DNA of 64,000 bases from Helichrysum umbraculigerum (lineage: Eukaryota; Streptophyta; Magnoliopsida; Asterales; Asteraceae). This document shows positions 57,784-64,000 of this stretch, in pieces (position 1 is the first letter of the stretch; the number at the start of each line of letters is the position of its first letter). The stretch spans positions 315,412,750-315,476,749 of the forward strand of contig CATIUR010000001.1 in NCBI GenBank assembly GCA_949592205.1, read 5' to 3'. The position numbers and the translations under genes were made by a program. The notes under the pieces are model-generated. The model searched no databases and had not been told where the DNA came from. It saw only the letters and a list, made by a program, of their open reading frames with translations.

Positions 57784-60604
57784 TGTAACACCCCCAATTT
57801 TGTTTAGCGGAAGCATTTAGTTTAAGTACTGGGGTGTCACAATAACAAAGCATGCATACGTATCAGAGCTTATGATTACAACATAACATAATATATTAAG
57901 ATGCCAAAAGTGTTAATTACAAAGTTTACGATTCGTCGAATCGTACAAGTTAAGATAAATAAGTTTACAAAAGTAGATTTCCGAAATATGACTAAAACAT
58001 TTCAGTTATACTAAAGAAATCCATGTGTTTCCAAAAGTTGGCATCCTAAACTTCACGGGTCGCCTAATTCTCCATGTGTGTTGGCGATTCTTACATGCGC
58101 AGCTAATTCCCTGAAAAACATAGTAAAAGTCAACAACTAGGTTGAGTGAATTCACGGGTGTTATGTTTGCAAGTTCAGTTGTGATAAACCACTGTTGTTT
58201 ATAACGTATCGTGGGAATGTCGCCCAAAAATAGTATTCGTAACACCAAATATGTTTTCAAATAGTTGTTTGTAGGAATGTTCGTATCCTATTAGTTGTAG
58301 GAAAAACAGTATCCTGTGTTCAAGTATGTTTTGTAGGATTATACGTATCCTAATCGTAGATATGTTTCGTTGGGATATTGCCCAAAAATATAGTTCAAGT
58401 TATAGTAGGAATGTAAGTATCCTATTAGTTGTTCGTAGGTGTAACACTCCCCTAAGACCCGTATCTGGACCACGTGCGGAAGTGTTACAATCCTAATCGT
58501 TTGGTGGGTCCATGTTAGTAGGAAACCCATTGCCCATGTCAGAAGGGACTTTTCAATAGTGTTGCCCATGTCAAGTAGGGACTTTTCAGTAGTGTTGCCC
58601 ATGTCATGTAGGGACTTTTCAATAGTGTTGCCCATGTCAAGTAAGGACTTTTCAGTAGTGTTGCCCATGTCAAGTAGGGACTTTTCAATAGTGTTGCCCA
58701 TGTCAAGTAGGGACTTTTAGTAGTGTTGCCCATGTCAAGTAGGGACTTTTAGTTACCCATTCCGTTATATAAAGTGTTGCTGGTTATCCTCCAGCGTTCT
58801 CAAAAATGAGTTCATGTATTTATAGCGTTAGTAGTATGAAAGTAATATGTAACACTCCCCCTAAGACCCGTATCTGGACCACGTACGGGCAGTATTACAT
58901 ATTAGATTGAAATCGTCCATTTTGTTTGTCAGTTTACTAGTTCAAGGTACTCTACTTGTTTGAGTAAAAATGGTATACAATCATGTTTGTATATAAAAGA
59001 GTTTGACTATGTTTTCCACCCCTGTTCAAGCAGTTAAAATAGTAAAAGTAGGGGCTGTGAACTCACCTGTTGAGTTAAGTAATCGTGCGAGTGCTAGCAA
59101 ACCTAAGCCCAAGTATAGTCCGAATCTCCTAACGTCCTAAACGTACGAGATTTAATAAGTATGTGGATGTCTAAGTTAATCATCCATGCTAGTGTTCGTA
59201 CAACCAAGTTACGTCCAAATCGTTCGTTTAAATGTTTATGTTTGTATTTCGTATTTTTGAAAATGTATATGATTCGTTGGTGATAGTTTGAAATCCTAAT
59301 TTCGGTAAAATAAGTGTGTTTGTATTGTTTGTAAAGCTCGTGAATCGTATCGTATAAAGATATGCGTTTCCGGTTAGTTCGACACTTAGTGAAAACTAGT
59401 TTTTAAACTTCCTGTTTTTAGCGACGCAAGGTGCGACGCTGGGTTGTTATGCGACGTAGGGTGCGACGTAAAGGTCGAAGTGCGACGTAGGGTGCGACGT
59501 TAAGTGTTGCGTCGCAGTTGTTGCGAAATTAAATAATTGTGCGACGTAACGGGTTACGTCGCATACGGGTGTTGCGACGTTAGGGTCTGCGTCGCAATTT
59601 GCGACGTTCGCAATTTAATGCGACGTAGTGGGTTGCGTCGCTATGTGCGACGTAAGGAAGGGTAATGCGACGTAAAGGCCTACGTCGCACTACTGTTTTT
59701 GGCCCAAAAGCGACGTAGTCGCCTGTTCGACGAACAGCTTAAAAATCAATGAGTTTTGGGTCGATTTGGACATTTTCGGTTGTATAAAACACTAAAACAT
59801 GGTAATCTAAGTATACTAAATATGAAATATCAATTATAACTTCGAAATCTAAAGATTTACGGGATTTTTCGGAAACTTACGAGTGTCGGATTTGAAATCT
59901 GAAAAGATAGATGTGTAGGGCTCGTTGTCGTGGTCACTTTATTCCAAAAGAGCGAGGTGATCGGAGGCCGTTTAATGGTAGTTTTGGTGTCGTTTTTGTG
60001 GTGGTTTTTGGTTGGTGGTGGTAGTTGTAGAGAGAAAAGAAAAGAAAGAAAAAGAGAAGGTGATGATGAATGTGAAAAGTGGGGAGGGAGAAAGGGTTTT
60101 GTTCCCTTTTTCCTTCCTCTGTGTTTGCGCTCCGCGTTTGTTTACCCGATCGTTAAATGTTACAATATTTTAAATTAATACATTTTAATTACATATTTCA
60201 TCATATTTTTACTTAGTATCTTTTTATGAAATTTTAATAAATTAAATTATAGGATTTTTAAATCTTTGTTTTATTTTAATTATACGAGTTGACGTTTTGC
60301 GTTATAAAATGATATGTAAATATTATTGACATAATATTTAATTGTTTTCTACGTTATTTAATAATTTCGTTTTATTAAATAATTTTTGTTCACCAAGAGT
60401 CGCATATTTTTGTCGCGTCTGTTTTCAGATTGTTCAGTACGTAATTACAACTAATTACGAATACGTAATACTATGCGTATTATCTAGTTGGGCTTTGCTA
60501 GACTTACCTCTAAAATGTGTTGTGAATTCACTCAAGTAGGGAATTAGCCTAATAATGCAAGTGATTAACGTTAATAATCGCGTTCGAATTTGCGGGGTGT
60601 TACA
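57784..60604 (-). repeat. LTR 5 of the C array (variant b)
   Basis: 2821 bp with the variant-b marks of LTR 2, plus private changes GTATTTTTGAAAATG near 59255 and AATCAATGAG near 59746. Confidence 0.95.
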
Positions 60605-62573
60605 TTCTCCCCTCGTTAGAGAAATCTCGTCCCGAGATTTAAAACCAAGTCGGATCGCCCGCGGCGTATGTTCTCCGATGAGTCATGTTGTTAACAATAG
60701 TGATAGTTTGCGTGGCGTTCAATTGTTGCCATAGAAGTTCAATCAGTTTAAGTATGCTCGCGGCATAGTTCAATATGTTGTGTGTTTCGTTTCGTGGTCA
60801 GAGTGTACCAAGTGTTGTGTTCGAATTGACATTCGAGTAAAACGTATGTTAAATCATAGCAATAGTCGCTAAAACGTACCGTGCTAGTTGAGATCCGCGA
60901 CCATTTCTGGTGCACGGAGGATGTATGCGCGGCTACGCCCCGGTGGGATGGTTGCGATGCGGTTGTTGTTGTTTTGATTGTTGTTCCCGGGGTTGTTCTG
61001 GTTGTTGTTATTCTGATTGTTGTTGGCATTATAGAGTTGGGGGCACTGATTTCGGTAGTGTCCCGGGTCGCCACATCGGAAACAGCCATTGTTTCGTTGT
61101 TCGTTGTTCGTGGGGTGAGTTCTACAAGCTTCGGTTCTGTGTCCGAATTGGTTGCATTTATCACAGAAGAAACAATCTCCTTCATGATGTTTTCCGCACT
61201 TCCCACACTTGGGCCTGTTACCAAGGTAGGGTTTCTGTTCAGTGTTGGTGATCGCAGCAAAGGCTCGGGTGTTTCCCGGGTTTCTGTTTTGTTGGACCTG
61301 ACGGTCGTTACCCTCGCTGTTCCATTTGCGTTTGTGGGTTCCAGATTCGCCCGCATCAGTACGGGTAGGTTCAGTTTTCCCTGTGATAGCTTTCAGGGTT
61401 CCAATCTCGACCGCGTCGTCGGTTAAGCTGTGAGCCAGATCCACTGCGCTCCTAAAAGTGGCGGGTTTGGAGGACATAACCATGCCTCGGATCTGTGGTG
61501 CCAAACCCCTGTTGTAACGCTCAATGCGTTTGCTCTCGGGGGTTACCATGTGAGGCACAAGACGTGCAAGCTCCTGGAATCTAGTTGTATAACCGGAAAT
61601 ATCAGCGCCGATCATTTGAATGTTCCAGAATTCTGTTTCAAGTTTCTGCATCTCGTTGGGAGGGCAAAATTCCTCCATCAGCATTCATTTCAGTGTCTCC
61701 CATGAGATGGAGTAAGCAGCTGGGCGTCCCATGATTTGTACCTGAGCGTTCCACCATGTTAGCGCTTTGTCGGCTAGAGTGCAGGTGGCGTATTTCACAA
61801 TTTTGTCGGTGGCGCAGTCGCTGATGTCGATGACTGATTCAGTTTTCTCAATCCACTGGACCAGGCCGATGGCCCCTTCGGTCCCGGTGAAGGTGCTGGG
61901 TTTACAAGACTAGAAGGTTTTGTAGGAACACCCCTGCTGGGTATTGTTTGGGGTTTCGCTGTTGACGGGAGTGGCTCCACTATTGTTGGTTAGGTTTTCA
62001 TGATTTCTGCTGGCCTCGTACTGAGCAATAGCCTCAGCCACGCGGCGTGCGATTATTTGTTCGGTTGTTTCTGGAGGCGGATGTGGAGGAGGAACATTTC
62101 GTCGACTGTTTCGAGTATTTCTTTGTTTAGGAGGCATGCTGACGTTCTGCGATGAAAAGATGCAGAAGTCAATGCCAATGAAAAATATGTGAGAAGTAAA
62201 GTTTCACATATTTCAAGTTTTCGAATATCAAGAAAAATTGTCGAATCCCCATCACGTATCTTACGACTATGAAACACCCATATGTACTCAGTATAATATA
62301 ATCACGTTGGCCAGGCGTCATTATATGATGCTGAATACATACTTCTTTTCATCAACCGTTTAACACGATCAGGTTCATATGAGATCTGAGTACAATGAAC
62401 GAGTCGAATGTGGTGAACAGTTCACGCGTATCGAGGTATCGCAACGATAGTTTAGATGTATGCAAATGTATATATGCATGTACGTTCTAGCCAAGGCTAT
62501 AGTCTAGGTCTCTAGGTTTCTAAGTCACCTAAAGTTTCCTAGTTCGCTATAACCAATGGCTCTGATACTAATC
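60605..62573 (-). mobile_element. Internal region of C unit 5 (long form, 1969 bp)
   Basis: Keeps the 13 bases near 61608; mutated primer site at 62558-62570. Confidence 0.9.
60884..62137 (-). pseudogene. gag: Broken gag of C unit 5
   Basis: The best preserved second half: 266 codons are open from MLMEEFCPPNEMQKL through Gag C-terminal domain and both zinc-binding stretches. The first half is cut by TAG at 61910-61912 and by the shared TGA just upstream of MLMEEF. Confidence 0.88.
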
Positions 62574-64000
62574 TGTAACACCCCCAATTTTGTTTAGCGG
62601 AAGCATTTAGTTTAAGTACTGGGGTGTCACAATAACAAAGCATGCATACGTATCAGAGCTTATGATTACAACAGAACATAATATATTAAGATGCCAAAAG
62701 TGTTAATTACAAAGTTTACGATTCGTCGAATCGTACAAGTTAAGATAAATAAGTTTACAAAAGTAGATTTCTGAAATATGACTAAAACATTTCAGTTATA
62801 CTAAAGAAATCCATGTGTTTCCAAAAGTTGGCATCCTAAACTTCACGGGTCGCCTAATTCTCCATGTGTGTTGGCGATTCTTACATGCGCAGCTAATTCC
62901 CTGAAAAACATAGTAAAAGTCAACAACTAGGTTGAGTGAATTCACGGGTGTTATGTTTGCAAGTTCAGTTGTGATAAACCACTGTTGTTTATAACGTATC
63001 GTGGGAATGTCGCCCAAAAATAGTATTCGTAACACCAAATATGTTTTCAAATAGTTGTTTGTAGGAATGTTCGTATCCTATTAGTTGTAGGAAAAACAGT
63101 ATCCTGTGTTCAAGTATGTTTTGTAGGATTATACGTATCCTAATCGTAGATATGTTTCGTTGGGATATTGCCCAAAAATATAGTTCAAGTTATAGTAGGA
63201 ATGTAAGTATCCTATTAGTTGTTCGTAGGTGTAACACTCCCCTAAGACCCGTATCTGGACCACGTGCGGAAGTGTTACAATCCTAATCGTTTGGTGGGTC
63301 CATGTTAGTAGGAAACCCATTGCCCATGTCAGAAGGGACTTTTCAATAGTGTTGCCCATGTCAAGTAGGGACTTTTCAGTAGTGTTGCCCATGTCATGTA
63401 GGGACTTTTCAATAGTGTTGCCCATGTCAAGTAAGGACTTTTCAGTAGTGTTGCCCATGTCAAGTAGGGACTTTTCAATAGTGTTGCCCATGTCAAGTAG
63501 GGACTTTTAGTAGTGTTGCCCATGTCAAGTAGGGACTTTTAGTTACCCAGTCCGTTATATAAAGTGTTGCTGGTTATCCTCCAGCGTTCTCAAAAATGAG
63601 TTCATGTATTTATAGCGTTAGTAGTATGAAAGTAATATGTAACACTCCCCCTAAGACCCGTATCTGGACCACGTACGGGCAGTATTACATATTAGATTGA
63701 AATCGTCCATTTTGTTTGTCAGTTTACTAGTTCAAGGTACTCTACTTGTTTGAGTAAAAATGGTATACAATCATGTTTGTATATAAAAGAGTTTGACTAT
63801 GTTTTCCACCCCTGTTCAAGCAGTTAAAACAGTAAAAGTAGGGGCTGTGAACTCACCTGTTGAGTTAAGTAATCGTGCGAGTGCTAGCAAACCTAAGCCC
63901 AAGTATAGTCCGAATCTCCTAACGTCCTAAACGTACGAGATTTAATAAGTATGTGGATGTCTAAGTTAATCATCCATGCTAGTGTTCGTACAACCAAGTT
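62574..64000 (-). repeat. LTR 6 of the C array, truncated by the window end
   Basis: First 1427 bp. It mixes variant-b marks (CGGAAGTG near 63268, GTAAGGAC) with variant-a marks (CAGAACATAA near 62673, AAACAGTAAAAG near 63827). Confidence 0.93.

Larger units (their letters stand above)
24036..64000 (-). mobile_element. Head-to-tail array of gag-only gypsy element C (five full units and a partial sixth)
   Basis: LTR starts (TGTAACACCCCC) are at 24036, 43440, 48230, 53007, 57784 and 62574. Each complete LTR is 2821 bp and each internal region 1956 or 1969 bp. After removal of E (14627 bp including one target duplication) the unit lengths are 4777, 4790, 4777, 4777 and 4790. Neighbouring units share an LTR and no target duplication separates them. 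Each internal region keeps primer site, broken gag and polypurine tract but no protease, RT, RNase H or integrase. Confidence 0.92.

Overview
The window is wholly repetitive plant DNA: a nest of LTR retrotransposons with no recognisable host gene, rRNA, tRNA or CRISPR. The element families (chromodomain-bearing Ty3/gypsy of Tekay type, and SIRE-like Ty1/copia with a very long gag and an extra 3' gene), initiator tRNA-Met primer sites and CGA-to-TGA decay point to a large-genome eudicot. The extra 3' gene resembles retroelement proteins I remember as common in Asteraceae, so a composite is my guess; this is an inference.

Layout. (1) 1-17696: gypsy element B, minus strand, left end outside the window, right (5') LTR at 15476-17696. 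A related gypsy element A (2691-13114, minus strand, LTRs 2691-5078 and 10726-13114) sits in B's protease region with a 5-bp TCTAC target duplication. Both carry an extra coiled-coil ORF of 161 codons between primer site and gag. Both are broken. (2) 17697-19386: gene-free, probably an eroded gypsy LTR, ending in a short tandem repeat. (3) 19387-24035: 5' part of copia element D, plus strand (LTR, primer site, gag with one nonsense codon, start of pol). (4) 24036 to window end: a head-to-tail array of a gag-only gypsy derivative C in the pol of D. It alternates LTR (2821 bp) and internal region (1956 or 1969 bp), with five complete units and part of a sixth; neighbours share LTRs. (5) 25351-39972: copia element E, minus strand, 14.6 kb, inserted in the first LTR of the array with CTAGC duplications.

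E is the most interesting object. Its 570-bp LTRs differ at one position by my reading, and gag (938 codons) and pol are open, with pol in the +1 frame relative to gag. Between pol and the 3' LTR lie about 6.8 kb that contain a six-exon gene on the same strand as pol. The exon phases match at all five junctions, and the predicted product is 1041 residues ending 43 bp before the polypurine tract. The element therefore carries a spliced accessory gene whose introns survived in the copy.

Inferred order of events: B, then A into B; D inserted next to B (order relative to B not determinable); C into D and amplified into an array; E last, into one LTR of the array. All functional statements rest on motif reading only; no alignments or database searches were run.
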